A stretch of 64,000 nucleotides of DNA from assembly GCA_029981435.1 (NCBI GenBank), contig JARRBB010000005.1:1-64000 (forward strand), written 5' to 3'. The stretch is from Thermotogaceae bacterium (GTDB lineage Bacteria > Thermotogota > Thermotogae > B21-G9 > HyVt-16). Shown here in pieces: positions 31,713 through 43,018 of this stretch. A model generated the notes under the pieces. It did no database searches, was not told where the DNA came from, and saw only the letters and a list, made by a program, of their open reading frames with translations. Each line of letters begins with the position of its first letter. The stretch's first letter is position 1. The position numbers and the translations under genes were made by a program.

Positions 31713-32354
31713 TTGGTGGGTCAAAAAGTACATCCGAAAGGATTTAGACTTGGTATAACCACAGATTGGTCTTCCAAGTGGTTTAACGAGAAGAATTACA
31801 GCAGTTTTCTACTTGAAGATCAGAAAATAAGGAATTATATAAAAGACAAATATTTTCACGCTGGCATAAGCGAAATTTATATTGAAAGACCTAGTGCACA
31901 GAATATAAATATAACTATAAAAACAGCAAGAGTTGGAATTTTGATAGGTAAGAAAGGTTCTGAGGTTAAGGAACTGAGAGAAGAGTTACAAAAAATGACC
32001 GGTAAAAAAGTAGGAATAAACATAGAGGAGATCAGAACACCTGAAATAGTTGCTCAGCTGGTGGCTGAAAACATCGCAGCGCGAATCGAGAAACGTGCTT
32101 CCTATAAACAGGCCATGAAAAGATCTATAAGTAACGCTTTGAGAAAAGGTGCAAAAGGTATCAAGGTAATGGTTTCGGGAAGATTGGGTGGTGCAGATAT
32201 AGCAAGAACTGAATGGTACAGGCAGGGAAGAGTTCCTTTACAGACTTTAACAGCTAAGATAGATTACGGATATACAGTAGCAAAAACAAGATATGGAATT
32301 ATAGGCATAAAAGTATGGATCTTTCTTGGAGACGATAAATCCAAGTCGAAGTAA
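31713..32354 (+). CDS. rpsC: 30S ribosomal protein S3
   Basis: [24 protein letters not shown] domain [17 protein letters not shown]. Confidence 0.98.
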   Translation: MVGQKVHPKGFRLGITTDWSSKWFNEKNYSSFLLEDQKIRNYIKDKYFHAGISEIYIERPSAQNINITIKTARVGILIGKKGSEVKELREELQKMTGKKVGINIEEIRTPEIVAQLVAENIAARIEKRASYKQAMKRSISNALRKGAKGIKVMVSGRLGGADIARTEWYRQGRVPLQTLTAKIDYGYTVAKTRYGIIGIKVWIFLGDDKSKSK

Positions 32355-32389
32355 TCAGCTATTCTGAGAGGAGGTTATATGAGATGTTA

Positions 32390-32806
32390 ATGCCTAAGAG
32401 AGTTAAATATAGAAAACAACAACGCGGTAGATTAAAAGGAAAATCCAAAGGAGCAACCGAAGTACATTTCGGTGAGTGGGGGTTAAAGGCTCTCGAATCT
32501 CACTGGATAACCGCACAACAAATCGAAGCGTGCAGGGTTGCTATGACAAGGATTCTGAAACGTTCAGGGAAGATATGGATAAGGGTTTTTCCAGACAAAC
32601 CTGTCACTGCTCGTCCACCTGAATCACGTATGGGTAAGGGAAAAGGAAATCCTGATAAATGGGTTGCTGTTGTGAAGCGTGGAAGAGTCATGTTTGAAAT
32701 TGGAGGAGTTTCTGACGAGTTAGCGAAAGAAGCTCTAAAATATGCGGCAGCTAAATTGCCAATAAAAACAAAAATAGTCCCTCGCTTCACATTGGGAGGT
32801 GAATAA
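32390..32806 (+). CDS. rplP: 50S ribosomal protein L16
   Basis: [36 protein letters not shown]. Confidence 0.97.
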   Translation: MPKRVKYRKQQRGRLKGKSKGATEVHFGEWGLKALESHWITAQQIEACRVAMTRILKRSGKIWIRVFPDKPVTARPPESRMGKGKGNPDKWVAVVKRGRVMFEIGGVSDELAKEALKYAAAKLPIKTKIVPRFTLGGE

Positions 32807-32808
32807 TA

Positions 32809-33009
32809 ATGAAAGCAAGCGAACTCAGAGGATTGAGCGATCAGGAACTCCTTGAAAAATTAGAAGATGCCAAAAGACAGCTGATGAATCTTAGATTTCA
32901 GCTCGCTATAGGACAGCTTGATAATAATTCAAAGATAATGGAGACTAAAAGAGACATAGCAAGGATCAAAACTATTTTGAGAGAAAGAGAACTGGGTATA
33001 AGAAGGTAA
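32809..33009 (+). CDS. rpmC: 50S ribosomal protein L29
   Basis: [33 protein letters not shown]. Confidence 0.97.
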   Translation: MKASELRGLSDQELLEKLEDAKRQLMNLRFQLAIGQLDNNSKIMETKRDIARIKTILRERELGIRR

Positions 33010-33028
33010 TTTGAGGAGGATGATCAAA

Positions 33029-33319
33029 GTGCCAAGAAAACGTATGACGGGAACCGTTGTTAGCGATAAAATGGACAAGACAGTTGTAGTAAGTGTTGAA
33101 AGGCTTTTTCAGCACCCAAAATATAAGAAATACGTTAAAAGAAATAAAAAATACAAGGCTCATGATGAAAACAACGAATGCAAAGTTGGAGACGTTGTAG
33201 AAATAGAAGAAACAAGACCATTGAGTAAAGAAAAACGCTGGCGAATAGTAAGAGTTGTCAAAAGATCCGTTCTCACTGAAAAAGAAATTCAAGAAGCTGA
33301 GGAGGATGATGCCTCATGA
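33029..33319 (+). CDS. rpsQ: 30S ribosomal protein S17
   Basis: GTG start; [36 protein letters not shown]. Confidence 0.96.
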   Translation: MPRKRMTGTVVSDKMDKTVVVSVERLFQHPKYKKYVKRNKKYKAHDENNECKVGDVVEIEETRPLSKEKRWRIVRVVKRSVLTEKEIQEAEEDDAS

Positions 33320-33684
33320 TTCAGCAAGAATCAATATTGAATGTTGCAGATAACTCGGGTGCAAAAAAGGTGTTGGTTATAAGAGTTCTTGGGGGTTCTC
33401 ATAAGAAATATGCAAGAATAGGTGATATAATCATCGGTACTGTAAAAGAAGCGGTACCCCATACCGACGTTAAAAAAGGTGATATTGTAAGAGGAGTTAT
33501 AGTCAGAACAAGAAAAGAATACAGAAGAAAAGATGGAAGCTATATTAGGTTCGATGATAACGCTGTGGTTCTGATAGATAAATTCAACGAACCAAGGGGT
33601 ACAAGAATTTTCGGACCTGTTGCAAGAGAGTTAAGAGAAAAAGGGTATATGAGAATAATATCTCTGGCCCCAGAAGTTTTGTGA
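33316..33684 (+). CDS. rplN: 50S ribosomal protein L14
   Basis: [28 protein letters not shown]. Confidence 0.98.
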   Translation: MIQQESILNVADNSGAKKVLVIRVLGGSHKKYARIGDIIIGTVKEAVPHTDVKKGDIVRGVIVRTRKEYRRKDGSYIRFDDNAVVLIDKFNEPRGTRIFGPVARELREKGYMRIISLAPEVL

Positions 33685-33695
33685 GGTGATAAGAA

Positions 33696-34013
33696 ATGAG
33701 GATAAAAAAAGATGATGTTGTTGAAGTAATAACAGGCAACGATAAAGGAAAGCGTGGAAAAGTGTTGAGGGTAATACCAAAGGAAAATAAAGTGATAGTT
33801 GAGAATATAAACATGAGAAAAAAACACCAGAGACCTACTCCTTCTTTAAGAGAGGGTGGAATAATTGAAAGAGAAGAACCGATATATATATCCAAAGTAA
33901 TGGTAGTATGTCCATCCTGTGATAGACCAACAAGGGTAGGAATCAGAAAACTTGAAGATGAGAGAAAGGCAAGATTCTGTAAAAAATGTGGAGAATTAAT
34001 AGACAAAGTATAG
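33696..34013 (+). CDS. rplX: 50S ribosomal protein L24 with C-terminal CxxC..CxxC zinc ribbon
   Basis: KKDDVVEVITGNDKGKRGKVLRV KOW motif; CPSC..CKKC. Confidence 0.96.
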   Translation: MRIKKDDVVEVITGNDKGKRGKVLRVIPKENKVIVENINMRKKHQRPTPSLREGGIIEREEPIYISKVMVVCPSCDRPTRVGIRKLEDERKARFCKKCGELIDKV

Positions 34014-34026
34014 AAAGGGAGGTGAA

Positions 34027-34069
34027 CCCGGCTTATCCCGTGGTGCGAAGCACGGGAAAAGAGGTCGGG
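34027..34069 (+). promoter_or_regulatory. Two-stem RNA structure in the rplX-rplE intergenic region
   Basis: Outer stem cccggctt (34027-34034) with aggtcggg-side (34062-34069), 8 bp incl. two G-U; inner stem tcccgtg/cacggga (34036-34042/34051-34057); asymmetric 1x4 internal loop; 3' strand overlaps the rplE SD. Confidence 0.55.
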
Positions 34070-34076
34070 AGGAAAT

Positions 34077-34625
34077 ATGGAAGTACCTTTAAAGAAAATT
34101 TATGAAGAAGAAGTAGTCCCTGCGTTGATGAAAGAATTTGGTTACAAAAACAAGCTTCAAGTTCCCAGGCTTGTTAAAATTGTTTTAAATATGGGAATTG
34201 GTGAAGGTTCAAGAAACAGAGATATAATCGAGCAGCACGCTAAAGAAATGGAATTGATAGCAGGTCAAAAACCTGTTATTACAAAGGCGAAAAGAGCTAT
34301 CTCTAACTTCAAGATAAGAAAGGGTATGCCTGTTGGTGTGAAAGTTACTTTACGTGGAAAGAATATGTACAATTTCCTTTATAAATTGATAAATCTTTCT
34401 TTACCGAAGGTTAGAGACTTCAGAGGTGTTAACCCAAATTCGTTCGATGGAAGAGGAAATTTCTCTATGGGTATTACAGAACAACTTATTTTTCCTGAAA
34501 TATCACCAGATCAGGTTAAGAGAATTCAGGGAATGGATATCATAATCGTCACGACCGCAAAGACCAATGAAGAAGCAAGAAGATTGCTCGAATTGTTGGG
34601 AATGCCTTTTAGAAAACAACAGTAA
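34077..34625 (+). CDS. rplE: 50S ribosomal protein L5
   Basis: [43 protein letters not shown]. Confidence 0.98.
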   Translation: MEVPLKKIYEEEVVPALMKEFGYKNKLQVPRLVKIVLNMGIGEGSRNRDIIEQHAKEMELIAGQKPVITKAKRAISNFKIRKGMPVGVKVTLRGKNMYNFLYKLINLSLPKVRDFRGVNPNSFDGRGNFSMGITEQLIFPEISPDQVKRIQGMDIIIVTTAKTNEEARRLLELLGMPFRKQQ

Positions 34626-34645
34626 GTTGGGAGAGGTGAATAAAA

Positions 34646-34831
34646 TTGCCAAGAAAAGGTATTATAGAGAGATGGAAAAAACCTAAGAAATACAAGGTCA
34701 GAGAATATACAAGATGTAAGATTTGTGGCCGACCAAAAGCCGTCTACCGTGAATTCGAATTGTGCAGAGTATGTTTCAGAAAACTGGCACACGAAGGAAA
34801 ACTACCTGGCGTAAAAAAGGCCAGCTGGTAA
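34646..34831 (+). CDS. rpsN: 30S ribosomal protein S14, zinc-binding (type Z)
   Basis: 61 aa; [38 protein letters not shown]. Confidence 0.97.
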   Translation: MPRKGIIERWKKPKKYKVREYTRCKICGRPKAVYREFELCRVCFRKLAHEGKLPGVKKASW

Positions 34832-34862
34832 GTTATTGGTACAAAGTAAAGGAGGGAGCTTA

Positions 34863-35267
34863 ATGTGGAGTGATCCCATTGCTGATATGTTGAACAGACT
34901 CAGAACAGCGAACTTAGTCTTTAAAGATAATGTTACCGTTCCCGCGTCTAAATTAAAGCTTGAAATTTGTAAAATCCTTAAAGACGAAGGTTTCATAGCC
35001 GATTACAAATACATAGAAGATGGCAAACAGGGAATAATAAAGATATCTATGAAATACAAAGGTGATAGAAGAAACAGGGAAAGAGTAATAAATGGAATAG
35101 TGCGTGTTTCAAAAAGTGGTAGGAGAATTTATGTAACGAAAGACAAACTTCCGAGAGTTAAAGGTGGACTCGGAATAGCAATAGTTACTACTTCAAAAGG
35201 AGTTATGACTGACAAAAAAGCAAGAGAACTTGGAGTTGGCGGAGAAGTCATAGCTTACATCTGGTAA
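34863..35267 (+). CDS. rpsH: 30S ribosomal protein S8
   Basis: [22 protein letters not shown] 34863 after aaaggaggg. Confidence 0.97.
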   Translation: MWSDPIADMLNRLRTANLVFKDNVTVPASKLKLEICKILKDEGFIADYKYIEDGKQGIIKISMKYKGDRRNRERVINGIVRVSKSGRRIYVTKDKLPRVKGGLGIAIVTTSKGVMTDKKARELGVGGEVIAYIW

Positions 35268-35283
35268 TAGGAGGTGGGTAATA

Positions 35284-35850
35284 ATGAAAACCGCTGTTTC
35301 GAGACTTGCAAAATATCCTATAGATATTCCAAGCAATGTAGAAGTGAAGATAGAAGGCAATGTGATAACTGTTAAAGGTCCAAAAGGTGAGTTGAAAAGA
35401 GAAATAAATGAACTTGTTGAATGTAAGATAGAGAACAACCAGATTCATGTTTCACCAAATATGAGTATGTTGAAAAGAAAAAGCTTCGCAAAAAATCTTA
35501 GAATTTTCACTGGTACATACTGGTCACACATAAGAAATATGATAAAAGGTGTAAGTGAAGGTTTTTCAAAGGAGCTGGAAATTGTTGGTATTGGATATCG
35601 TGCTCAACTGCAGGGTAAAAAGCTGGTCTTAAACCTTGGTTATTCACATCCTGTAGAAATAGAAATTCCAAATGATTTACAAGTAGAGGTTCCAGAGCCA
35701 ACCAGAGTGATAGTCAAAGGTATTGATAAAGAAAGAGTAGGACAGTTTGCTGCAAACATTAAAGCTTGGAGAAAACCGAACGTTTACAGTGGTAAGGGCA
35801 TAAGGTATAAAGGTGAAGTGATCAGAACCAAAGTCGGTAAGAAGGTTTAA
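35284..35850 (+). CDS. rplF: 50S ribosomal protein L6
   Basis: [39 protein letters not shown]. Confidence 0.98.
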   Translation: MKTAVSRLAKYPIDIPSNVEVKIEGNVITVKGPKGELKREINELVECKIENNQIHVSPNMSMLKRKSFAKNLRIFTGTYWSHIRNMIKGVSEGFSKELEIVGIGYRAQLQGKKLVLNLGYSHPVEIEIPNDLQVEVPEPTRVIVKGIDKERVGQFAANIKAWRKPNVYSGKGIRYKGEVIRTKVGKKV

Positions 35851-35865
35851 TGGAGGGTGATCGTT

Positions 35866-36234
35866 GTGATTAAAAGAATAAATAGAGAGGCTTTGAGGAA
35901 AAGAAGGCATCTTCGAGTCAGAAAAAAAGTTTTCGGAACACCTGAACGCCCAAGGTTGTGTGTTTATAGAAGTGAAAAACATATTTACGCCCAGATAATA
36001 GATGACACAGCAGGACATACCATCGTCAGTGCCTCAACTCTCGATAAAGAACTTAAAGATTCTCTTGCGAAAACATGGAACAAGACAGCTGCGAGAGAAG
36101 TGGGAAAACTCATTGGAAAGAGAGCACTGGAAAAAGGTATTCAGACTGTGGTTTTTGACCGTGGTGGTTTTAAGTACCATGGACGTGTTAAAGAACTTGC
36201 TGAAGGTGCTAGAGAAGCAGGATTAAAGTTTTAG
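35866..36234 (+). CDS. rplR: 50S ribosomal protein L18
   Basis: [35 protein letters not shown]. Confidence 0.97.
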   Translation: MIKRINREALRKRRHLRVRKKVFGTPERPRLCVYRSEKHIYAQIIDDTAGHTIVSASTLDKELKDSLAKTWNKTAAREVGKLIGKRALEKGIQTVVFDRGGFKYHGRVKELAEGAREAGLKF

Positions 36235-36248
36235 GGAGGGATAAATGA

Positions 36249-36749
36249 ATGCCAAACGATTTTGAAGAAAGAGTTGTTGAGATAAGAAGAGTAACCAAAG
36301 TCGTAAAAGGTGGAAAAAATCTTCACTTCAGAGCTTTAGCAGTCGTTGGAGATAGAAATGGCAAAGTTGGAATAGGAATTGGAAATGCAAGAGAAGTCCC
36401 TGAAGCTATTAGAAAAGCTATAACGGATGCCAAGAAAAATTTAATCAGTGTTCCTATAATAAATGGCACGATACCCCACGATATTATTGCAAGACATGAT
36501 GCAGCGAGAATTGTTCTAAAGCCAGCCACACCTGGTACTGGAATAATTGCATCTGGTTCTGTCAGAGCGGTAGTTGAGCTTGCAGGAATTCAGAATATAT
36601 TAACAAAGAACCTTGGATCAACAACAGCTTTAAACGTTGTCAGAGCTACATTCGAGGGACTCAAAAAATTGAAAGCGCCACAAGATATTGCAAAGTTGAG
36701 GGACATATCAGTAAAAGAAGTATTCAAAGGTGCAAGTAAGGAGGGATAA
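36249..36749 (+). CDS. rpsE: 30S ribosomal protein S5
   Basis: [39 protein letters not shown]. Confidence 0.98.
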   Translation: MPNDFEERVVEIRRVTKVVKGGKNLHFRALAVVGDRNGKVGIGIGNAREVPEAIRKAITDAKKNLISVPIINGTIPHDIIARHDAARIVLKPATPGTGIIASGSVRAVVELAGIQNILTKNLGSTTALNVVRATFEGLKKLKAPQDIAKLRDISVKEVFKGASKEG

Positions 36750-36751
36750 AA

Positions 36752-36937
36752 ATGGCTAAGTTAAGAATAAAACTTGTTAAGAGTCCTATAGGTTATTCTA
36801 AAGACCAGAAAGCAACGGTTAGAGCCCTTGGATTGAGACGATTGAATTATGAGGTCGTGAAGGAAGATTCACCGCAGATAGTGGGTATGATAAGAAAAGT
36901 AGCACATCTTTTAAAAGTAGAAAAAGTCGAAGAATAA
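36752..36937 (+). CDS. rpmD: 50S ribosomal protein L30
   Basis: [32 protein letters not shown]. Confidence 0.97.
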   Translation: MAKLRIKLVKSPIGYSKDQKATVRALGLRRLNYEVVKEDSPQIVGMIRKVAHLLKVEKVEE

Positions 36938-36954
36938 GGAAGGAGGTACTTCAG

Positions 36955-37398
36955 ATGAGATTAGAAGATCTCAGACCAACACCTGGTTCAAGACAAAAGT
37001 CAAAGAGATTGGGAAGGGGTCATGCTTCAGGTTTAGGAAAAACAAGTGGAAAAGGTCATAAAGGTCAAAAAGCACGAAGCGGTGGAGGAGTAAGGATAGG
37101 ATTCGAAGGTGGTCAAACTCCAATATACAGAAGATTACCTATGAAAGGATTCAAAAACATAAATAAAAAGCACTACTGTGTATTGAACTTGAAATTCCTT
37201 GAAGAAAAATTCCAGCCGAATCAGGAAGTAACACCAGAATTACTCTTAAAAAAAGGCTATGTAAAGAAAATCATGGATGGTATAAAGATACTTGGTGATG
37301 GTGAACTTTCAAAACCTTTAATCATTAAGGCTCACGCATTCAGTAAAAAGGCAGTAGAAAAAATCGAAGCTGCTGGCGGAAGAATTGAGGTGATCTGA
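36955..37398 (+). CDS. rplO: 50S ribosomal protein L15
   Basis: [40 protein letters not shown]. Confidence 0.98.
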   Translation: MRLEDLRPTPGSRQKSKRLGRGHASGLGKTSGKGHKGQKARSGGGVRIGFEGGQTPIYRRLPMKGFKNINKKHYCVLNLKFLEEKFQPNQEVTPELLLKKGYVKKIMDGIKILGDGELSKPLIIKAHAFSKKAVEKIEAAGGRIEVI

Positions 37399-37399
37399 A

Positions 37400-38689
37400 G
37401 TGTGGAAGGCTCTGAGAAATGCCTTCAAAATACCTGAACTACGTGACAGAATAATATTCACACTCCTTGCGCTTATAGTTTTCAGGCTTGGTGTTTACAT
37501 ACCGATTCCTGGTATAAACATAAGGAGTTGGGCACAGTTTTTTGAATCATTCAGAACCGGTGCCGTTGGAGGACTTTTCAGTTTCTTTGATGTCTTTGTA
37601 GGTGGCGCCCTCAGTCAGTATTCTATATTCACGATGAGTGTTACACCTTATATAAATGCATCCATAATTTTACAGCTTTTAATGGCGGTTGTTCCAAAGC
37701 TCAAAGAAATAGCTCGTGAAGGAGAACAAGGAAGGAAAAAGTTGGCAAAATATACAAGATATTTAACCGTTTTACTCGGAGGTCTTCAGGCTTTCATGTT
37801 GTCGTTCGCAATAAGTAGAAACCCGCAACTTATTGCTCCAGGTGTATCGCCATTTGGGTTCGTACTTGTATCCACAGTAACTTTACTTGGTGGTACCATG
37901 TTCCTGCTGTGGCTTGGTGAAAGAATAACCGAAAAGGGTATAGGGAACGGAATTTCTGTTTTGATATTTGCAGGAATAGTCTCAAGATATCCACAGTACT
38001 TTGGCCAAGCACTTATTGGTGGCTTAAATGCTCTGGATTGGATATTCCTTATCGTGATCGTTCTTGCGGTTGTAGTTGGAATAATAATGGTACAGCAGGG
38101 TGAAAGAAGAATAACCATACAATATGCAAGAAGAATAAGTGGTAGAAGAGTGTACGGAGGCCAATCGACTTATATTCCTATTCGTGTGAATCAGGGTGGT
38201 GTTATCCCAATAATCTTCGCAAGTGCGATAATGGTTATCCCAAGTGCACTCGGTACTTTGACTAATTCACCAACTGTTCAATCACTTTTTGCTACAGGTT
38301 CTGTTCTTTATCTTGTACTTTATGCAGCATTGGTTTTCTTCTTTACATACTTCTACAGTATTGTCGTCTTTGATGTTCATGATGTATCTGAAAATATTAA
38401 AAGCTACGGCGGCTTTATACCTGGTATAAGACCAGGAAAAAGCACTGAAAACCATATTCAAAAGATATTGAACAGAGTAACTTTCATAGGCGCTTTGTTC
38501 CTCGTTATAATCGCTTTGCTCCCATACTTAATAAGAGGTGCTGTGGGTGTTAACATATGGCTTGGTGGTACCTCTGCCCTGATAGCCGTTGGTGTTGCTC
38601 TTGATGTTCTCCAACAAATTGAAACACATCTTATAATGAGACACTACGAAGGATTCGTTAAAAAAGGTCGACTCAGAGGAAGGAGGTAA
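37400..38689 (+). CDS. secY: Protein translocase subunit SecY
   Basis: FRLGVYIPIPGIN.., GGALSQYSIFTMSVTPYINASII; about 10 TMs. Confidence 0.97.
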   Translation: MWKALRNAFKIPELRDRIIFTLLALIVFRLGVYIPIPGINIRSWAQFFESFRTGAVGGLFSFFDVFVGGALSQYSIFTMSVTPYINASIILQLLMAVVPKLKEIAREGEQGRKKLAKYTRYLTVLLGGLQAFMLSFAISRNPQLIAPGVSPFGFVLVSTVTLLGGTMFLLWLGERITEKGIGNGISVLIFAGIVSRYPQYFGQALIGGLNALDWIFLIVIVLAVVVGIIMVQQGERRITIQYARRISGRRVYGGQSTYIPIRVNQGGVIPIIFASAIMVIPSALGTLTNSPTVQSLFATGSVLYLVLYAALVFFFTYFYSIVVFDVHDVSENIKSYGGFIPGIRPGKSTENHIQKILNRVTFIGALFLVIIALLPYLIRGAVGVNIWLGGTSALIAVGVALDVLQQIETHLIMRHYEGFVKKGRLRGRR

Positions 38690-38694
38690 TTTAG

Positions 38695-39345
38695 ATGAAT
38701 TTGCTCTTTATGGGACCTCCGGGGGCAGGAAAAGGCACCCAAGCCAAGAGAATAAGTCAGAAGTACAATATACCCCATATATCAACCGGTGATATGTTGA
38801 GAGAAGCCGTTGCAAAAGGTACGGAGCTTGGATTGAAAGTTAAGGAAGTAATGGAACGAGGCGAACTTGTATCTGATGAGCTCATAAACGAAATAGTTGA
38901 GGAAAGACTTTCACAGAAGGACTGCGATAACGGTTTCATACTGGATGGATATCCCAGAACACTCGTACAGGCACAGAGTCTTGATGAAATACTTAAAAAA
39001 CTCTCAAAAAAACTTGACAGAGTGATTTTTGTAGATGTCCCAGAGGAAAGGTTGGTTCTTAGGATAACCAGTAGAAGAGTTTGTCCAAAATGTGGAAGAG
39101 TTTACAACCTGATAAGTTTGAAGCCAAAAGTTGATGAACAATGTGATGATTGTGGCGTGAAATTACTTCAGAGGGATGATGATAAAGAAGAAACAGTTCG
39201 TCAGAGATATAAAGTTTACATGGAATCCACTCAACCTTTAATAAATTATTACAAAGAAAAGGGTATACTTGAAGTTGTTGATGGAGACAGAGATATCGAT
39301 GTTATCACAAAGGATATATTAAACATTCTGGAGGAATTGGTTTGA
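38695..39345 (+). CDS. adk: Adenylate kinase with zinc-binding LID
   Basis: [33 protein letters not shown]. Confidence 0.97.
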   Translation: MNLLFMGPPGAGKGTQAKRISQKYNIPHISTGDMLREAVAKGTELGLKVKEVMERGELVSDELINEIVEERLSQKDCDNGFILDGYPRTLVQAQSLDEILKKLSKKLDRVIFVDVPEERLVLRITSRRVCPKCGRVYNLISLKPKVDEQCDDCGVKLLQRDDDKEETVRQRYKVYMESTQPLINYYKEKGILEVVDGDRDIDVITKDILNILEELV

Positions 39346-40109
39346 TAATCCTTAAAAGGTTATATGAAATAAAGAAGATGGCTCTTGCAGGCAGGATTCT
39401 TGGGGAGCTTTTTGAAATATTACCTGATAGACTAAAAGAAGGAGTCAGTACTTTTGAAATTGATAAGTTTATAGAAGAATTTATATTTAAAAATGGTGCC
39501 AGACCTGCTTTTAAAGGGTATGAAGGCTACAGTTTTTCAAGTTGTATATCCATAAATAATGAAATTATTCATGGACTTCCTTCTAAAAACAAGATCATCA
39601 AGTCAGGAGATATTGTTTCTATAGACGTGGGAACCGTCGTTGATGGTTATTATGGTGATGCTGCAAGAACATACATAGTTGGCACACCGAAAAATTTTCT
39701 TGACGAAAAACTTGTTGAGGTGACCTTTGAGGCACTTGAGATGGGTATAAAAAATGCTGTGGTTGGAAAAAATATAGGAGATGTTTCTTATTCCATTCAA
39801 AATCATGTTGAAACAAATGGTTTTTCAGTGGTTAGAGACTTCGTTGGTCATGGAGTTGGTAGAAAACTTCATGAAGATCCTCAAGTGCCCAATTATGGAA
39901 CTCCAGGTACTGGTGCAAAAATAATGAATGGTATGACATTGGCATTGGAACCAATGGTTTGTCAGGGAGACTGGAGAATTGACATATTAAGCGATGGCTG
40001 GACTGTTGTAACACTCGACGGGAAAAACGCAGCACATTTTGAAGATACAATTGCTATCGTTGATGGTCAGCCTCTTATACTGACGAGGATTGAAGGGGGC
40101 TTTTCATGA
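39342..40109 (+). CDS. map: Type I methionine aminopeptidase
   Basis: [43 protein letters not shown]. Confidence 0.95.
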   Translation: MIILKRLYEIKKMALAGRILGELFEILPDRLKEGVSTFEIDKFIEEFIFKNGARPAFKGYEGYSFSSCISINNEIIHGLPSKNKIIKSGDIVSIDVGTVVDGYYGDAARTYIVGTPKNFLDEKLVEVTFEALEMGIKNAVVGKNIGDVSYSIQNHVETNGFSVVRDFVGHGVGRKLHEDPQVPNYGTPGTGAKIMNGMTLALEPMVCQGDWRIDILSDGWTVVTLDGKNAAHFEDTIAIVDGQPLILTRIEGGFS

Positions 40110-40354
40110 AGAAAGAAGAAACTATAAAACTTGAAGGAAAGATAGTTGAAGCGCTTCCAAATGCTATGTTCAGAGTTGAACTTGATAATGGTTTTAAAAT
40201 TCTGGCTCATGTTTCTGGCAAAATGCGAAAGAACTTTATAAGACTCGTCTTAGGAGACAGGGTTGTAGTAGAATTATCACCCTATGATTTGACAAGAGGA
40301 AGGATAATATATAGAAAAAAAGCTGGTAGGAGGGAAGAAGACAATGAAAGTTAG
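40106..40354 (+). CDS. infA: Translation initiation factor IF-1
   Basis: [43 protein letters not shown]. Confidence 0.95.
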   Translation: MKKEETIKLEGKIVEALPNAMFRVELDNGFKILAHVSGKMRKNFIRLVLGDRVVVELSPYDLTRGRIIYRKKAGRREEDNES

Positions 40355-40460
40355 AGCTTCTGTTAAAAGAAGATGTGAATATTGTAAAGTTATAAAGAGA
40401 AAAGGGCGTGTTAGAATTCTTTGCTCAAGGAATCCAAAACATAATCAGAGACAAGGTTAA
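40344..40460 (+). CDS. rpmJ: 50S ribosomal protein L36 (below the ORF-track cutoff)
   Basis: Own translation [38 protein letters not shown] (38 aa, C+ form); overlaps infA by 11 bp. Confidence 0.95.
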   Translation: MKVRASVKRRCEYCKVIKRKGRVRILCSRNPKHNQRQG

Positions 40461-40482
40461 GATTCTAAGGAGGGATATTTGA

Positions 40483-40854
40483 ATGGCTCGTATTGTTGGT
40501 GTAGAGTTACCTAATCAAAAGAAGTTGTTTATTGCCTTGACTTATATATATGGTATAGGTAGAACAAGAGCAAATGAAATACTACAAGCAACCGGAATAG
40601 ACCCAGATAAAAGGGTAAAAGATCTTACTGAAGAAGAAATAAGTAAAATAACTCAGTTCATAAATGAGAACTACAAAATAGAAGGTGAACTGAGACAGGA
40701 GGTTCAGAGAAACATAAAAAGATTGATAGACATAGGTTGTTATAGAGGTGTTCGTCACAGGCTTGGTTTACCTGTTAGAGGTCAGAGAACCAGAACAAAT
40801 GCAAGAACCAGAAAAGGTCCAAGACCAGGTATAGGTTCTAAAAAGAAGAAATAA
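40483..40854 (+). CDS. rpsM: 30S ribosomal protein S13
   Basis: [33 protein letters not shown]. Confidence 0.98.
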   Translation: MARIVGVELPNQKKLFIALTYIYGIGRTRANEILQATGIDPDKRVKDLTEEEISKITQFINENYKIEGELRQEVQRNIKRLIDIGCYRGVRHRLGLPVRGQRTRTNARTRKGPRPGIGSKKKK

Positions 40855-40874
40855 GCGGGAGGTGCTTTTAATAA

Positions 40875-41273
40875 ATGGCTAAAAAAGCTTCAAGAGGTAG
40901 AGGGACTGCTAAGAAGAAGAGATTGACCACTGACCGTGGAGTAGCACACATAAAATCTACATTTAACAACACTATAATAACCATAACTGATCCAGATGGA
41001 AACACGATAGCCTGGGCAAGTGCTGGAACGGTTGGATTTTCTGGAACTAAAAAGGGGACACCTTACGCAGCACAACTTGCCGCAGATAAAGTTGCAAAGG
41101 AAGTCTTGAAAATGGGATTGAAGAAACTCAACGTAGAGGTTAAAGGCCCTGGATCAGGTAGAGAAGCAGCTATAAGAACGTTACAGGCTGCCGGTTTGGA
41201 AGTTCAACAAATTAAAGATGTCACTCCAATACCACACAACGGTTGTAGACCAAGAAAAAGAAGAAGAGTTTAA
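40875..41273 (+). CDS. rpsK: 30S ribosomal protein S11
   Basis: [46 protein letters not shown]. Confidence 0.98.
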   Translation: MAKKASRGRGTAKKKRLTTDRGVAHIKSTFNNTIITITDPDGNTIAWASAGTVGFSGTKKGTPYAAQLAADKVAKEVLKMGLKKLNVEVKGPGSGREAAIRTLQAAGLEVQQIKDVTPIPHNGCRPRKRRRV

Positions 41274-41291
41274 TACGAGGAGGGAAATAAC

Positions 41292-41918
41292 GTGGCTAGA
41301 TATACCGGGTCAGTTTGTAGGCTTTGCAGACGCGAAGGAGTAAAACTTTATTTAAAAGGCCAAAGATGTTATAGTGAAAAATGTGCTTTTGATAAAAGAC
41401 CATTTGTTCCCGGACAACATGGTTCTGCAAGACAGAAGATGACTCAGTACGCTTTACAATTGAGAGCAAAACAGACTATGAAAAGAATATATGGAGTTCT
41501 TGAAAGACAATTCAGAAACTATTTTGCTGAAGCAGTTAAAACAAAAGGTGTTACAGGCGAAAGACTCGTTAAGATAGTTGAATCACGGCTTGATAATGTC
41601 GTTTACAGAATGGGTTTTGCTTTCAGCAGAAGACAGGCAAGACAACTTGTAAATCACGGACACGTTTATGTTAATGGTAAAAAAGTTACCATACCATCTT
41701 ATAGGTTGAGAGAAGGAGATATCATAGAGATAAAAGAAAAGAGTAGAAACATACCTTTTGTAAAAGAAGCTGCTGAATCATCAAGAGAAAGAATAACTCC
41801 AAAATGGCTTGAAGTAGATTATGATAACTTCAGAGGTACGTTCTTGAGAACGCCTGAGATCGATGAAATCGAATTGCCTGCAGATGTTCAGGCGATAGTT
41901 GAATTGTACTCCAAGTGA
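41292..41918 (+). CDS. rpsD: 30S ribosomal protein S4, zinc-binding N-terminus
   Basis: [37 protein letters not shown]4 domain. Confidence 0.97.
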   Translation: MARYTGSVCRLCRREGVKLYLKGQRCYSEKCAFDKRPFVPGQHGSARQKMTQYALQLRAKQTMKRIYGVLERQFRNYFAEAVKTKGVTGERLVKIVESRLDNVVYRMGFAFSRRQARQLVNHGHVYVNGKKVTIPSYRLREGDIIEIKEKSRNIPFVKEAAESSRERITPKWLEVDYDNFRGTFLRTPEIDEIELPADVQAIVELYSK

Positions 41919-41942
41919 TACTATTAACTCCAAGGAGGTGAA

Positions 41943-41961
41943 CCTGGTCATTTTGGCCGGG
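41943..41961 (+). promoter_or_regulatory. Hairpin between the SD and start codon of rpoA
   Basis: cctggtc-atttt-ggccggg (7 bp incl. two G-U) after aaggagg (41932-41938), before ATG 41969. Confidence 0.5.
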
Positions 41962-41968
41962 GTTGTTC

Positions 41969-42997
41969 ATGATAGAATATGTAATGCCGAAGAAATTGAT
42001 AGTCGAGGAAGAGAGAGAAGACGGTGAGTTTTATTATGCACGTTTTTCTCTTTCGCCTCTTGAGAAAGGTTATTCAATAACTTTAGGAAATGCTTTGAGA
42101 AGAGTTTTATTATCTTCCATACCTTCTCTGGCAATAACAAAAGTCAAAATACTTGACAAGTATCATGAATACGATACTATAGAGGGAGTAAAGGAAGATA
42201 TAGTTGAAATATTATTGAATCTGAAAAAGGTACAGTTGAGAGTCACAACTTCTGAAATTGATAAAATCAATCGTCTTGTTGTTGAAAAAAGAGGTCCTGG
42301 CGATTTGCTTGCAGGTGATATCAAATGTCCTATTGGTATTGAGGTGGCCAACCCTGAACTTAAAATAGCCACACTCAATGAAGATGCAAATGTTTACATG
42401 GAATTATTTGCAGAATTAGGGAAAGGTTATGTCCCTGTTGCAGAGCGCGAAGAGGAAACTGATATACAAATCATACCGATAGACGGTATTTTCAGTCCCG
42501 TTATGAAAGTGAATTTTCTGACCGAAAACGTTAGGGTTGGTAAAAGGACAGATTATGATAAACTCATTTTGGAAGTCTGGACTAAAAAGTCTGTAAAACC
42601 TTCTGAAGCTTTGAAAAGAGCATGTAACATACTCATAGAGCATTTCAATGTGATAGAAAGAAGTTTAGGAAACGTTCTAGAATTTGGAAAAGAACAGTTC
42701 GTAGAGGTTGACAAGACTAATTATGGATTTGAAGAAGAAATTGAAGAAATCGAAGATTACGAGGAAGAACTTGATGAAAAAATAGACGAAGAGATATTCT
42801 TAAAACCAATAGAAGAGTTAGAACTGTCTGTAAGATCTCTGAATTGTTTGAAAAGAGATAAAATAGAAACAATTGGAGACCTTTTAAACAGAACAGAAGA
42901 CGAACTTTTGAGGATACGGAATTTTGGTAAGAAATCGCTGGATGAAGTTAAGGAAAAACTTCAAGAAAAGTTCGGATTAACTCTTAGAGAGAAATAA
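41969..42997 (+). CDS. rpoA: RNA polymerase subunit alpha
   Basis: [35 protein letters not shown]; alpha-[48 protein letters not shown]. Confidence 0.97.
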   Translation: MIEYVMPKKLIVEEEREDGEFYYARFSLSPLEKGYSITLGNALRRVLLSSIPSLAITKVKILDKYHEYDTIEGVKEDIVEILLNLKKVQLRVTTSEIDKINRLVVEKRGPGDLLAGDIKCPIGIEVANPELKIATLNEDANVYMELFAELGKGYVPVAEREEETDIQIIPIDGIFSPVMKVNFLTENVRVGKRTDYDKLILEVWTKKSVKPSEALKRACNILIEHFNVIERSLGNVLEFGKEQFVEVDKTNYGFEEEIEEIEDYEEELDEKIDEEIFLKPIEELELSVRSLNCLKRDKIETIGDLLNRTEDELLRIRNFGKKSLDEVKEKLQEKFGLTLREK

Positions 42998-43018
42998 AAA
43001 ATATTAGGAGGGTCTGTA

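Noticed and set aside
24666-33827. Many 60-140 aa minus-strand ORFs opposite ribosomal protein genes
   Set aside because: All lie inside conserved coding sequence, with no RBS and low-complexity products.
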